Shown piece by piece: positions 35,863 through 44,184 of a stretch of DNA of 64,000 nt. This stretch comes from CAZJYI01 sp964550025. Its GTDB lineage: Bacteria; Verrucomicrobiota; Kiritimatiellia; UBA8416; CAYOBW01. Numbering within the stretch: the stretch's first letter is position 1; the number at the start of each line of letters is the position of its first letter. The position numbers and the translations under genes are program-made. The stretch is from positions 70,757-134,756 of the forward strand of contig CAZJYI010000007.1 of the NCBI GenBank assembly GCA_964550025.1, given 5' to 3'. Below the pieces are notes generated by a model. It made no database searches and was not told where the DNA came from. It was given only the letters and a program-made list of their open reading frames with translations.

Positions 35863-37788
35863 ATGGGAAAGCACCGACGCAAACTGATCGTGATTCACGG
35901 ACTGGGCGGCACTTTTGCCGAGGCCGTCCGCCGCATTGGGAACCTCCTCGCCTTCGACTGCTACTGGCACGATGGGGCATTCTGCGTAGACCGCCGCCTG
36001 GGGCATCTACTGCGCCACATACTCAACCAGCCCGATGCCGGACGCTCCCTCCGTGCGGTCAAGAAGCTGGCGGTCAGCCGTCTGCTCGCCTGCTGCGGCG
36101 ACCCTGTCCCCCCTTCCGCGAGCGACACGCCGGTGGACGTCGCGCGGTTCCGGGATACGCGCATCACCGATGAGTTCGAGGACTTCGGCATCCCACTGGC
36201 TCCCGCCGCCCGCAAGCAGCGCGCGGAACAGCTTCGACAGGAGGCGCAGAACGACCTCACCCCCGTTCTGCCGCTGATCGACCACCTCGGCGAAGAGCTG
36301 GTATCGGGCAGCGGCACGATGCTGTCCGAGGCGGGGGCCCGCCGGTTGATCGCCGAAAGAGCACGGAACACGGAGGCAGGCGATGAGCTCCTGAACCTGC
36401 TCGAGGCCGCCCGCGACATGCATGAAACGGGAGGCGACCTGGATACGCTGGCAAGCGCGGCATTTTACACCCATTGGCTGCGCTCGCGGGCAGAGCAGGC
36501 CGGCGAGTCCTTCGTCTACGGACGCGACTTCCGCTACGTCTTTGTCAACTACCACGACAGCCTCCGCTTCCTCGCCGAACACGGACCAGCCGACGTCCTG
36601 ATGGCGGACCTGCCCATCGGCGCCCTGCCCTCGTTCGAAGAAGATGTGCGCTACCTCGGCCAGCACGACGTGCGAATCGAGCGTTTCGAAGACCACCACC
36701 CCTATACGCCGGAACACAAGGCCATGTTCGAGAAGCTGCGCGATGACGGACTCGTCGGCTTCTACGAACTGAGCGGACCGGTCGCCAACGACGAACTCGA
36801 CCGGTCGGAAGCGCGCTGCGGCGCCGACATGGTCTACGACAACCTCGTCAAGGGCAAGCCGTGGGACACGGCCGGAGCCCGGACGCTGCGGCGCGTTACG
36901 CACGCCGAAGACCTCGCCGGAGAACGCGAAGATCTCGGAAGGCTCCTGACGGGCCTTATCAAGGGCGGAATCTGCAAGGTGGAGCTCGTGCAACTGCTGT
37001 CCGACGCCATGGCGGAGGATGACATCGCCGGGCGACTCGCGAAGCTGGGCTGGGACCGCCTGGCGAAGGAGTGGGAAACGTATTTCGAGGAGGTCGAATC
37101 GGAGCTGCTGGAGAACACGTCCATGCTGACATTCCAGCGCCCGGTGCGCTCCCTCGCCACGGGCGGGGGTGCGCGTCTTGCGGACGGAAGCGACATGCCG
37201 CAACCACGCAGGTCGATGGCCGACAACAAGACGCGCGTCCTTGTCGCCCTGGCCGTCAGCTCCAAGCCGGGACAACCCAGAATCACGGTCGGCAAGGCCG
37301 TCGAATTCTACGGGAGGGTCTTTCCGGAAGCCGACTACATCTTCTACTGCTACGGCGCGCGCCTGATGGTGACCCGCCGCCTGAACCAGGCCGACCTGAC
37401 GTTCAATCTCGGCGCCATCATGCCGCAACTCGGGGGGCCGGACGACGGCGGGCACGCGGGGGCCGCCGTCTGCCGCCCCGAGATGAACCCCGCCTACCCC
37501 GCACAGCTCATCGGCCGCCTGACCTCCGCCAGTTTCCGCGCTTTCAACCGCTACCTGGGAATGCGGTTGCACGACATGGGATACGAACTGCTGACCGTGC
37601 GCGACCGCTCGAAACAGAACGACGGGAAACAGATGCGCCGCGGCGGAAACCGCCTGACCATCGTCACGCTGGTGGCCATTGCCATCGGCCTGCTCCTCGT
37701 CCTATTCCATCCGGAGTTCCGCCGCTCTCGTGTACTCGACAGCAACCGGACGTTCTTCCCGCAACTCAGCGAGGAGACGGAAGAATGA
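35863..37788 (+). CDS. DHH/DHHA1-like phosphoesterase with C-terminal membrane anchor (divergent)
   Basis: A 641-residue protein, not confidently placed. It shows a DHH motif (Asp277-His278-His279 in EDHHPYT) after an aspartate at 249 (MADLPIG), and a GGHAGAA loop with His531 resembling the GGHxxAAG signature of DHHA1 domains, as in RecJ, NrnA and GdpP-type phosphoesterases. The usual N-terminal DxD motif is not obvious. A single hydrophobic helix (about 598-616) followed by a short basic tail suggests membrane anchoring. It overlaps comEC by ATGA. A nuclease or nucleotide phosphodiesterase working with ComEC is a plausible inference. Confidence 0.5.
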   Translation: MGKHRRKLIVIHGLGGTFAEAVRRIGNLLAFDCYWHDGAFCVDRRLGHLLRHILNQPDAGRSLRAVKKLAVSRLLACCGDPVPPSASDTPVDVARFRDTRITDEFEDFGIPLAPAARKQRAEQLRQEAQNDLTPVLPLIDHLGEELVSGSGTMLSEAGARRLIAERARNTEAGDELLNLLEAARDMHETGGDLDTLASAAFYTHWLRSRAEQAGESFVYGRDFRYVFVNYHDSLRFLAEHGPADVLMADLPIGALPSFEEDVRYLGQHDVRIERFEDHHPYTPEHKAMFEKLRDDGLVGFYELSGPVANDELDRSEARCGADMVYDNLVKGKPWDTAGARTLRRVTHAEDLAGEREDLGRLLTGLIKGGICKVELVQLLSDAMAEDDIAGRLAKLGWDRLAKEWETYFEEVESELLENTSMLTFQRPVRSLATGGGARLADGSDMPQPRRSMADNKTRVLVALAVSSKPGQPRITVGKAVEFYGRVFPEADYIFYCYGARLMVTRRLNQADLTFNLGAIMPQLGGPDDGGHAGAAVCRPEMNPAYPAQLIGRLTSASFRAFNRYLGMRLHDMGYELLTVRDRSKQNDGKQMRRGGNRLTIVTLVAIAIGLLLVLFHPEFRRSRVLDSNRTFFPQLSEETEE

Positions 37789-40604
37789 TGGTCACGCGTG
37801 CAGTGGGTCTTGCGCTGGGATACATCGCGGGCATCGTTTCCGCAACCCTGCTCAACTTGCCCGTCGCGGCAGTCGTACTTGCCCTGCCGGCAACGGCCGG
37901 CGGCCTGCTCAGCGCGTGGATCGTGCGCGAGGAGAGGCGCTGGCGACCGTACCCGCGGTACATTGTTGCGCTTGCGGCCGTGCTCCTCGCGCTGCCCGTC
38001 GGATACCATCGAGCGATATCCGAGGTCGGCCCTCCGAAGCCGGGAAGCCTGCGGCAGGTTCTCGCAAACACGCCGCACGGAACGCCGATGCATCTTCGGG
38101 GAACGATCGCGGCGGAACCGGACGCCCGCGATGAACGCCGCCTGGACCTCCAGGTACGCGTCTCCCACATCCGTGCGGGCGATGCCGAGTGGGCGGCCGT
38201 CGACCCCGCGCGCGTCCTGCTTCGCGTCACGCGATCGAGCCGCGGCGGCGCGGACGCCACGCAAGCCCTGAACCGGCTGATGGACCAGGACGCCTACGGA
38301 TTCAGCATCGCGGTCGAAACGAGGCGCGAGGATACCGTGCAGCCCCGGAACCCCGCGGAGTTCGACCAGGGGAGCTTCCTCGCCCAACAGGGATGGGCCG
38401 CGCGCTTCCGTACCGACGTGGGTCGGGTCACCGTGCTCGAAGAGACCCGCGGCAACCCCCTGACGGAACTGGCCCTGGCCGCCAAGCGACGTTTCCTCGT
38501 GACCTACCGCAAGACCATCCGCAGCCCGGCCAGCCGGCTCACGGCAGCAGCCACGCTGGGCACGCGGCGCGCGGTTGAAAAGCACCACTACCGCGGCAAG
38601 GACATTGCCCAGACCTTCCGACACGCCGGCGTAGGGCACGTGCTCGCCGTGTCCGGGCTGCACGTCACGGTAATCTGCGTGCTGCTCTACTTCCTCTTCC
38701 AGCTCACCGGCCTGAGACCGCGCGTCTTCGTCCCGCCGCTGGTTTTCTTTCTTCTTCTCTTCGCCCTGCTGACCGGCGCCCGCCCGTCGAGCGTGCGTGC
38801 CGTGATCATGAACTCGGTCATCCTCGTGGCCATGGCCTACTTCCGATACGACATCCGGCGCGCAACCTACATCGGGCTCTCACTGGCATCGTTTGTCATC
38901 CTCCTGTTCAGCCCCATCATCCTCTACTCGCCCAGTTTCCTGCTGTCGTTCGGGGCCGTGCTGTCTCTTGTCCTTATCACGCCGACTTTCGACCGCTGGA
39001 TCCGGCGACTTCGCGGCTTCGCCCTGCTGTTTGCCGGACTCTGGTTCACCGGCATCATGATCATCTGCACGGTGAACCTGTCGCTTCTCATCGACCCCTG
39101 GAACGTGACGGGCGCACTCGGACTGCTCTGGGCGCTGCTCATCGCGGGCGGCAAACTGAACATGCGTCTGCCGTGGTTCTACCGCATCGGAACGGAGAAA
39201 CTCCCCACGGCCGTTCGCCTGCTGATCGGCGCCCAGCTCTCCATCCAGGTCGGCATGATGGTGCCGCTCTCGGCGTGGTTCTTCGGCCAGTTCCCTGTCG
39301 CCGGAGTACTGGTCAACATCATCGCCATCCCCGCCATCGGTGTCCTCGTGCAACTCGGCATGCTGACAGGGCTCGCCGGCCTGCTGCCGCTTGTCGGGGA
39401 CTATCTGGCCATGCCCTTCGGTGCTACGTCGACCCTGGTGGCCAACTTCTTCTTCTGGCTCGCCCACACCGGAAGCGAGGTGTTCCCGTTCCCAGCCACG
39501 CCCCGTCCTTCACTCGCCTGGCTGACGGGCTACTACGGCGTGCTCGCCGCCATGCTGTTCCTGGGCAACCGGCAGCCCCGCATTCAGGCGTGGGTTTACC
39601 ACGCCTGGCCCCGCATTCGCCGACACGACGGCTTTCTGCGCGCCACGGCCGCGCTCCCCCTCATCCTGTGCATGGCTCCCTTGATCGGCCTCCTGCCGCG
39701 CAGCGACCGCTGCCGGCGTCTCACGTGCCTCGCCGCACGCAACTACCCCATCCTGACGCTGCTGTCGGAGGACGGCAAGGCAGCCCTGGTCAACGCGGGC
39801 GACGGCTTTTCGGGAGAGCGACTCGTGTTCAGCGTGTTGCGCAACCAGGGCGTCACGTCCGTTGACACGGCCGTGCTGAGCGGCCCGCAGCCGCGCGCCG
39901 GCAACGAGGGTCTCGCCGCTCTCAGCCGCAAGATGAAGATCCGTCGCTGTTTCCTGCCCTACATGGCGCAGGACCCCGCGGACTACCTCGATGCGGTGGG
40001 CGACAAGTATCTCGCGTCCCAGGCCCGGCGCGGAACGTCCTGGGCTCGGGACTACAACCAGGCCTACGCCGAATTGTCGTACGCACTGGAGAAGCAGGAC
40101 ACGGAGACCGCGTTGCTCCCCGCGGACACGGTCTTCACGTGGGATGAGATGGAAGTACGCCGCCTGCCGCCGCTCGACGGACTGCCTGAGCGCTTCGCAT
40201 CCAGCGCTGGCACGGCGCTGCTGTCGATCGACGTGAACGGGTTCCAGTGGATCGTCGTCACGGAAACAACGGAGGAAGCGCTGAGACGCGCCGTATCACC
40301 GCGCTTCCGCGCCGCCGACGTCCTGGTGCTGCCTGACCTGCCGTCACGAAAGTCCTATCCCGCGCTCATTACGACGGCCGTGGAGCGCGCCCGCCCCCGC
40401 GTCGTTATCATCTCCGGCGATCGGACAACACCGAAGTTCGACGCAGACGCATGGGCCAAAGAGCTGGGGACCTTTGACCTCTTTCTGACCGGCCGTGACG
40501 GCGCCGTCATCGCGGTCTTTCCAGAAGAAGGCAAGATGCGCCTGACGGCGTACGCCACCGGACGGCAGGTGGAACTCACCCGTGAAAGCAACCCTAGCGA
40601 GTAG
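37785..40604 (+). CDS. comEC: ComEC/Rec2 family DNA uptake channel with degenerate metallo-beta-lactamase domain
   Basis: A 939-residue protein: N-terminal membrane helices and OB-like DUF4131 region (about 1-250), the competence channel domain (about 265-620) with HVLAVSGLHV and GARPSSVRAVIMNSV, and a C-terminal soluble domain (about 635-939). The C-terminal domain aligns in layout with the metallo-beta-lactamase domain of ComEC, but where the HxHxDH motif belongs it reads SGPQPRAGNEG, and the later metal-ligand blocks are also gone. Channel function may remain, but self-contained nuclease activity is unlikely. Start coupled to the DHH-like gene by ATGA. Confidence 0.88.
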   Translation: MMVTRAVGLALGYIAGIVSATLLNLPVAAVVLALPATAGGLLSAWIVREERRWRPYPRYIVALAAVLLALPVGYHRAISEVGPPKPGSLRQVLANTPHGTPMHLRGTIAAEPDARDERRLDLQVRVSHIRAGDAEWAAVDPARVLLRVTRSSRGGADATQALNRLMDQDAYGFSIAVETRREDTVQPRNPAEFDQGSFLAQQGWAARFRTDVGRVTVLEETRGNPLTELALAAKRRFLVTYRKTIRSPASRLTAAATLGTRRAVEKHHYRGKDIAQTFRHAGVGHVLAVSGLHVTVICVLLYFLFQLTGLRPRVFVPPLVFFLLLFALLTGARPSSVRAVIMNSVILVAMAYFRYDIRRATYIGLSLASFVILLFSPIILYSPSFLLSFGAVLSLVLITPTFDRWIRRLRGFALLFAGLWFTGIMIICTVNLSLLIDPWNVTGALGLLWALLIAGGKLNMRLPWFYRIGTEKLPTAVRLLIGAQLSIQVGMMVPLSAWFFGQFPVAGVLVNIIAIPAIGVLVQLGMLTGLAGLLPLVGDYLAMPFGATSTLVANFFFWLAHTGSEVFPFPATPRPSLAWLTGYYGVLAAMLFLGNRQPRIQAWVYHAWPRIRRHDGFLRATAALPLILCMAPLIGLLPRSDRCRRLTCLAARNYPILTLLSEDGKAALVNAGDGFSGERLVFSVLRNQGVTSVDTAVLSGPQPRAGNEGLAALSRKMKIRRCFLPYMAQDPADYLDAVGDKYLASQARRGTSWARDYNQAYAELSYALEKQDTETALLPADTVFTWDEMEVRRLPPLDGLPERFASSAGTALLSIDVNGFQWIVVTETTEEALRRAVSPRFRAADVLVLPDLPSRKSYPALITTAVERARPRVVIISGDRTTPKFDADAWAKELGTFDLFLTGRDGAVIAVFPEEGKMRLTAYATGRQVELTRESNPSE

Positions 40605-40984
40605 CACGATTCGACTTGAAGGTGATCGCAGAGTCCGATGTCGGTTGCGTGCCATCGACAAGATGCCGAATTCTGGGCTCCTGACATGCACCCTGATTCC
40701 GCCGAAGAATGGCGATCTCCAGCCTTCTCAAGGTGTCCCTACATTTGCGCTCTTCGCGCGCACACGCGAAAGGAGACGCGAAATGCGGGCCGAAACGGGC
40801 TCAAGACGCCCCGGAAGAACGCAATTGAGAGAGGGGAGGTATGCCAAACGTTGAGGAATCCGTAGCTTCCATGCGTCTTGCAGGTATCTGACTGAAGGGA
40901 AGACAGCGAAGACAAGACTGTGTCTTGACATAGGGGCTGCGGGGCACATAGTGTTCGCGATCCTCGGAACGGGAGGCAGATGCC
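40605..40984. other. Spacer upstream of the restriction-modification island
   Basis: 380 bp with no supported gene. It contains a short hairpin (TTCGCG-CGCACA-CGCGAA) around 40753 and a possible promoter near its end. Base composition is less GC-rich than the flanking comEC gene, so the island boundary probably lies here. Confidence 0.45.
40925..40952 (+). promoter_or_regulatory. Possible sigma-70 promoter of the HNH nuclease gene
   Basis: TTGACA (40925-40930), 16-bp spacer, CATAGT (40947-40952), 32 bp before the start codon. The -10 is only a four-of-six match. Confidence 0.35.
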
Positions 40985-42166
40985 ATGAAAGTAGCGCTGA
41001 GAACGAGCGGAGGGCGTGGCGAATATGAGCTCGCAGGAAGACAGGGAGACAAACACTCCACGGATTTTGTGGGCAAAGAGATGCTGTTTGAGTTGACGCC
41101 AGACATCGTCGTCCCAGGCCTGTCAACAACCACACTGCAAGGGAACAAGCCGCGTATCCGCTTGATCAAGAACCGCGGTGCCAAGCACTTCTACAGACTA
41201 GCCAGCAGCTTCCTGCTCCTGCCAGACCCAATCAGGGAACTCGGCAAGACCGGAGGCGGCAGCAACTTGCTGCGCGACGCACGTTTCTCCATAGCCGCGC
41301 TTCAGGTCGACGTGGCTGACCACGACTCCGCCTCCGTGACTCTTCGCCCAACGGCCGTCCTCATAAAGAACGCCGCCGATGAATCCATGAGAATCGGCTT
41401 CGCGGAACGAATGGGGCAGGTCATGGCCTTGTGGCGGCATTCAGCTGAGGGAAATGACCCGCTTTCCCGCCTGATACAGGGGCATGCGAGGGTGGTCACG
41501 GAAACCCCTGAAGACCATGCGCGGATTCTCGCGGCCAGGAAAGCAATCAAGGACTTTCTGGGTACCGACGGGGACCTGCTTGAGGCCGTGCTCGCCGCCT
41601 TGGATTTGAGACAGGATATCGGTGCAGATTTGCCGGAGGACGAGGGAGAGGACATTGATGCTGACATTGAAGAGGATGAGGACATAAGTCAGATTCAGGC
41701 CAAGCGGAGACAGGTACGGCATTGGCGAAGGCAGGCATCGAGAGGAAACGACGGTAGGAAGTTCCGTAAGATGATCATAGACGCGTATGACTCGAGGTGC
41801 CTTATCTCCGGACTGCGGCTTCCGAAGACAACTATCACACTGAGCGCGGGTGTCGACGCAGCACACATACTACCGTGGTCCCGGTACGATCTCTGCTCTG
41901 TCCGGAACGGCATCTGCGTCTCCAAGCTCTGCCATTGGGCTTTCGACAGCGGTATTCTGAAGATTGAGCATGACCGGGCAACGAGAACCTACAGCGTGGT
42001 GGTGCCAAAGAGTGTCCAGGATACTGCCGCAGCCGAGGGGCTGGATATCGGGCATTTTCTGAGAATGCAGGGGAACATACCGTCCGACCGACTACCCGAC
42101 GATGAAGCTTGCTGGCCAAACCCCTCGTATCTGGCGCTGGTCAATTCGGTCGTGTTCGATCTGTAG
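40985..42166 (+). CDS. HNH restriction endonuclease (putative)
   Basis: A 393-residue protein. The C-terminal third is an HNH_2-type nuclease: His294 in DAAHILPW, Asn308 in VRNGI and His317 in LCHWAFDSGIL. Residues 1-250 are not recognised and would hold target recognition; a very acidic run lies near 218-235. GGGAGGCAG precedes the ATG. It is convergent with a C5 methyltransferase gene (20 bp between stops) and two genes from vsr, so it is most likely the restriction enzyme of this system. Specificity is unknown. Confidence 0.8.
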   Translation: MKVALRTSGGRGEYELAGRQGDKHSTDFVGKEMLFELTPDIVVPGLSTTTLQGNKPRIRLIKNRGAKHFYRLASSFLLLPDPIRELGKTGGGSNLLRDARFSIAALQVDVADHDSASVTLRPTAVLIKNAADESMRIGFAERMGQVMALWRHSAEGNDPLSRLIQGHARVVTETPEDHARILAARKAIKDFLGTDGDLLEAVLAALDLRQDIGADLPEDEGEDIDADIEEDEDISQIQAKRRQVRHWRRQASRGNDGRKFRKMIIDAYDSRCLISGLRLPKTTITLSAGVDAAHILPWSRYDLCSVRNGICVSKLCHWAFDSGILKIEHDRATRTYSVVVPKSVQDTAAAEGLDIGHFLRMQGNIPSDRLPDDEACWPNPSYLALVNSVVFDL

Positions 42167-42185
42167 GGTACGCCGAGAGTTCCGC

Positions 42186-43319
42186 CTATCGGGTCAAGAG
42201 GTAGGATTTGACGCGTTCGGCCAACCACGACGCCACCGGCGGCGTGACGGCATTACCAAGCGCGTGGTAGCGTAGTGAGTCGATGTCCTCCCTGTTGTAC
42301 CTCCCATCAACGGGTACCGTCCAGTCCTTCGGGAAGCACATGACGCCTTCACATTCCCTAGGCGTGAGCCTACGCACCTCTCCTTTTTCTGGATAGCTGA
42401 CGTAGGTTCGGCTCCAGTCCGTTCCGGTGTGCCGGGCTGAACAAGCGTACAGACAGTAGGCGATTGACTGTGTTACTGGTCCTTTTCCGCCAACATCTCC
42501 AATGACTTTCTTAAAGGGGGAAACAGTGTCCTTCCCATCCGATCCGTTCTTCTCAGAATCCCCTTCGCTGCGTTCGGGGTCAAAAAGTATTCTTGCCGGA
42601 CCTTGCCAGTCTCGATAACACCCGACAATGTAGACTCGCTGGCGCGACTGGGGGACTCCGAAGTACTTGCTGTTAAGAGTACGCCATCCGACGCTATACC
42701 CGAATTTGGCCAGCGTCCGAACGACAATTCCGAAATCTCGTCCTTTGTGGGAACTGAGTAGGCCCGGCACGTTTTCGATAACAACAACTCTGGGGCTTGC
42801 CGCTCCAGCAAGTCGAGCAAAGTCATGAAAAAGTCCAGACTGTCTTCCTCTAAGTCCCTCTCTCTGGCCCATTCGCGCAAGAGAGACGTCTTGGCATGGG
42901 AAACCTCCAACCCACACATCGGAAACAGGTACTGCGTCATGCGATAACTCCTTTATGTTCTCCTTCTTCGGAACACCGGGCCAATGTTTGTCCAGTATGC
43001 TGAGGCAAAACTCGTTGATCTCGCACTGAAAGATCACATCGAATCCCGCACGTTCGAAGCCAAGATCCAACCCACCGATGCCGGAGAAGAGAGATGCAAC
43101 TCTGTATCGCTTGCGCTCGCCGGCTCCCAGAGTGTTCGCGGCACCCTCTGAATCGGCGTACGCCTTTATCCTCCGGATATCACTCTCACGAAAGACCCTC
43201 CAGCCGTTGCGATCTCTTCGGACATCTGCTACCTTCCCTCGCAGGAGCCAACGTTTGAGAGTGATCGGCGACACCCCGATTCTCTCGGCTGCGGTCTTAC
43301 TCGTATAGGTATTGCTCAT
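42186..43319 (-). CDS. DNA cytosine-5 methyltransferase with N-terminal HTH
   Basis: A 377-residue protein. Residues 1-55 are a MerR/excisionase-type helix-turn-helix (SKTAAERIGVSPITLKRWL, then a wing ending DIRRIKAYA). The rest is a complete C5 methyltransferase: motif I LFSGIGGLDLGF, motif IV GGFPCQDVS with catalytic Cys142, motif VI ENVPG, motif VIII FGVPQSRQRVYIVG, motif IX RRLTPRECEGVMCFP and motif X GNAVTPPVA. It protects host DNA from the adjacent nuclease, and the N-terminal domain probably represses its own promoter (10-bp repeats at 43331-43370). A 155-codon frame on the same strand (42473-42940) overlaps it. Confidence 0.93.
   Translation of the reverse strand: MSNTYTSKTAAERIGVSPITLKRWLLRGKVADVRRDRNGWRVFRESDIRRIKAYADSEGAANTLGAGERKRYRVASLFSGIGGLDLGFERAGFDVIFQCEINEFCLSILDKHWPGVPKKENIKELSHDAVPVSDVWVGGFPCQDVSLARMGQREGLRGRQSGLFHDFARLAGAASPRVVVIENVPGLLSSHKGRDFGIVVRTLAKFGYSVGWRTLNSKYFGVPQSRQRVYIVGCYRDWQGPARILFDPERSEGDSEKNGSDGKDTVSPFKKVIGDVGGKGPVTQSIAYCLYACSARHTGTDWSRTYVSYPEKGEVRRLTPRECEGVMCFPKDWTVPVDGRYNREDIDSLRYHALGNAVTPPVASWLAERVKSYLLTR
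42473..42940 (-). other. Overlapping 155-codon alternate reading frame inside the methyltransferase gene
   Basis: A long open frame on the same strand as the methyltransferase, shifted by one base. Its product would contain SGVIETGKVRQEYFLTP followed by GILRR near the C-terminus. This resembles a family of small phage and prophage hypothetical proteins I remember by the pattern LExGxVPxxYFLxxxAxxGILRR. The segment is the frame-shifted reading of motif VIII and the following linker. No ribosome site was identified. It may be a spurious frame carried along by methyltransferase conservation. Confidence 0.2.
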
Positions 43320-43330
43320 CGGCGTGCTTC

Positions 43331-43370
43331 CCGTATCAACCCGTATCAAACCGGGTCAGGCCGTATCAAC
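43331..43370 (-). promoter_or_regulatory. Four 10-bp direct repeats, probable operator
   Basis: Four contiguous 10-bp units on the plus strand: CCGTATCAAC, CCGTATCAAA, CCGGGTCAGG, CCGTATCAAC. Exact helical-turn spacing and position across the expected transcription start of the methyltransferase gene suggest an operator, possibly for that protein's own helix-turn-helix domain. Confidence 0.6.
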
Positions 43371-43373
43371 CAC

Positions 43374-43402
43374 TGTATAGACTCTAAGCCCTTGAAAGGC
43401 AA
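43374..43402 (-). promoter_or_regulatory. Promoter of the methyltransferase gene
   Basis: Minus strand: -35 TTGCCT (43402-43397), 17-bp spacer, -10 TATACA (43379-43374). The -35 lies within an inverted repeat GCCCTTG-5-CAAGGGC (43388-43406), and the 10-bp repeats begin four bases downstream of the -10. Confidence 0.5.
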
Positions 43403-43488
43403 GGGCGTTCTCTGCGAATCTTTAGGTTGCTTGGCTCGGATGCCCTGCATCCCGACAAGTGTCACATCACGAAAACGAGGACAGATCA

Positions 43489-43923
43489 GTGGTTGCAGAC
43501 ATGTTCTCCGTCGAGGAGCGAAGCCGCGTCATGGCGCGGATCAAGAGCAAGAACACCACACCTGAGATCAGCGTTCGGCGAGCGCTGCATGCAGAGGGTT
43601 TTCGATTCCGCATACATCGCAGTGACCTGCCAGGCAATCCGGACATTGTCCTGCCCAAACACCGCGCTGTGATGTTCGTCAACGGGTGCTTCTGGCATCG
43701 ACACAAAGGCTGCAGAAGGGCTTCGGTTCCGAAAAGCAACAAGGACTACTGGACGAAGAAGTTGCGCCGCAACGTCGTTAGATTCGAGAAGAACCGACGA
43801 CTGCTGCGAAAAATGGGGTGGCGTGTATTGGTTGTCTGGGAATGCCAGACCAAGGATATCGACAAACTCCGCATCCTGGTTCGCAAGAAGGTGCATGCTA
43901 GGAGCGGGCCAAACGGCAGATGA
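43489..43923 (+). CDS. vsr: Very short patch repair endonuclease Vsr
   Basis: A 144-residue Vsr-type nuclease of normal length. Recognisable blocks are MARIKSKNTTPE, GNPDIVLPKH with the catalytic aspartate, FVNGCFWHRHKGC with zinc-binding and active-site residues, and GWRVLVVWECQ. It nicks at T:G mismatches arising by deamination of 5-methylcytosine, so it partners the adjacent methyltransferase. GTG 43489 is chosen because GAGG lies 8-9 bases upstream and it gives the usual N-terminus. It is transcribed divergently from the methyltransferase gene. Confidence 0.93.
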   Translation: MVADMFSVEERSRVMARIKSKNTTPEISVRRALHAEGFRFRIHRSDLPGNPDIVLPKHRAVMFVNGCFWHRHKGCRRASVPKSNKDYWTKKLRRNVVRFEKNRRLLRKMGWRVLVVWECQTKDIDKLRILVRKKVHARSGPNGR

Positions 43924-44018
43924 CGGAGTAGCCCGAACAACGAGCACGACTTCGCAGACGCACTCGCCGCAGGCCCACAGGGCTCGCCCTCTGAGATGGG
44001 CACCCTACAGAGGCCAAC

Positions 44019-44057
44019 GGCCCGACACAGGTCCCCCCGAGGGCATTGTGTCGGGCC
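44019..44057. terminator. 11-bp stem-loop between convergent genes
   Basis: GGCCCGACACA (44019-44029) pairs perfectly with TGTGTCGGGCC (44047-44057) around a 17-nt loop. It lies between vsr and a convergent oxidoreductase gene. Short GGGC-CTACA-GCCC and GGGC-CTTCA-GCCC hairpins follow within 85 bp, so the region may be a cluster of dispersed repeat elements rather than a simple terminator. Confidence 0.4.
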
Positions 44058-44184
44058 TACAGCCCTTAAACCTCTTTCGTTTCCCGACCCTCCCGGGGCT
44101 CATCGCCCTGGGCTGGCTCGTGGCGGGCCTTCAGCCCTGAGGAAACACGGTATTCCCAGCCTACTTCGGGATGTCAGCCCCTGG

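Noticed and set aside
40582..40854. Small plus-strand open frame between comEC and the HNH gene
   Set aside because: Overlaps the comEC stop, lacks a ribosome site and has arginine-rich random composition.
43331..43370. CRISPR or transposon terminal repeats
   Set aside because: Four contiguous 10-bp units without spacers, placed at a promoter; operator is the simpler reading.
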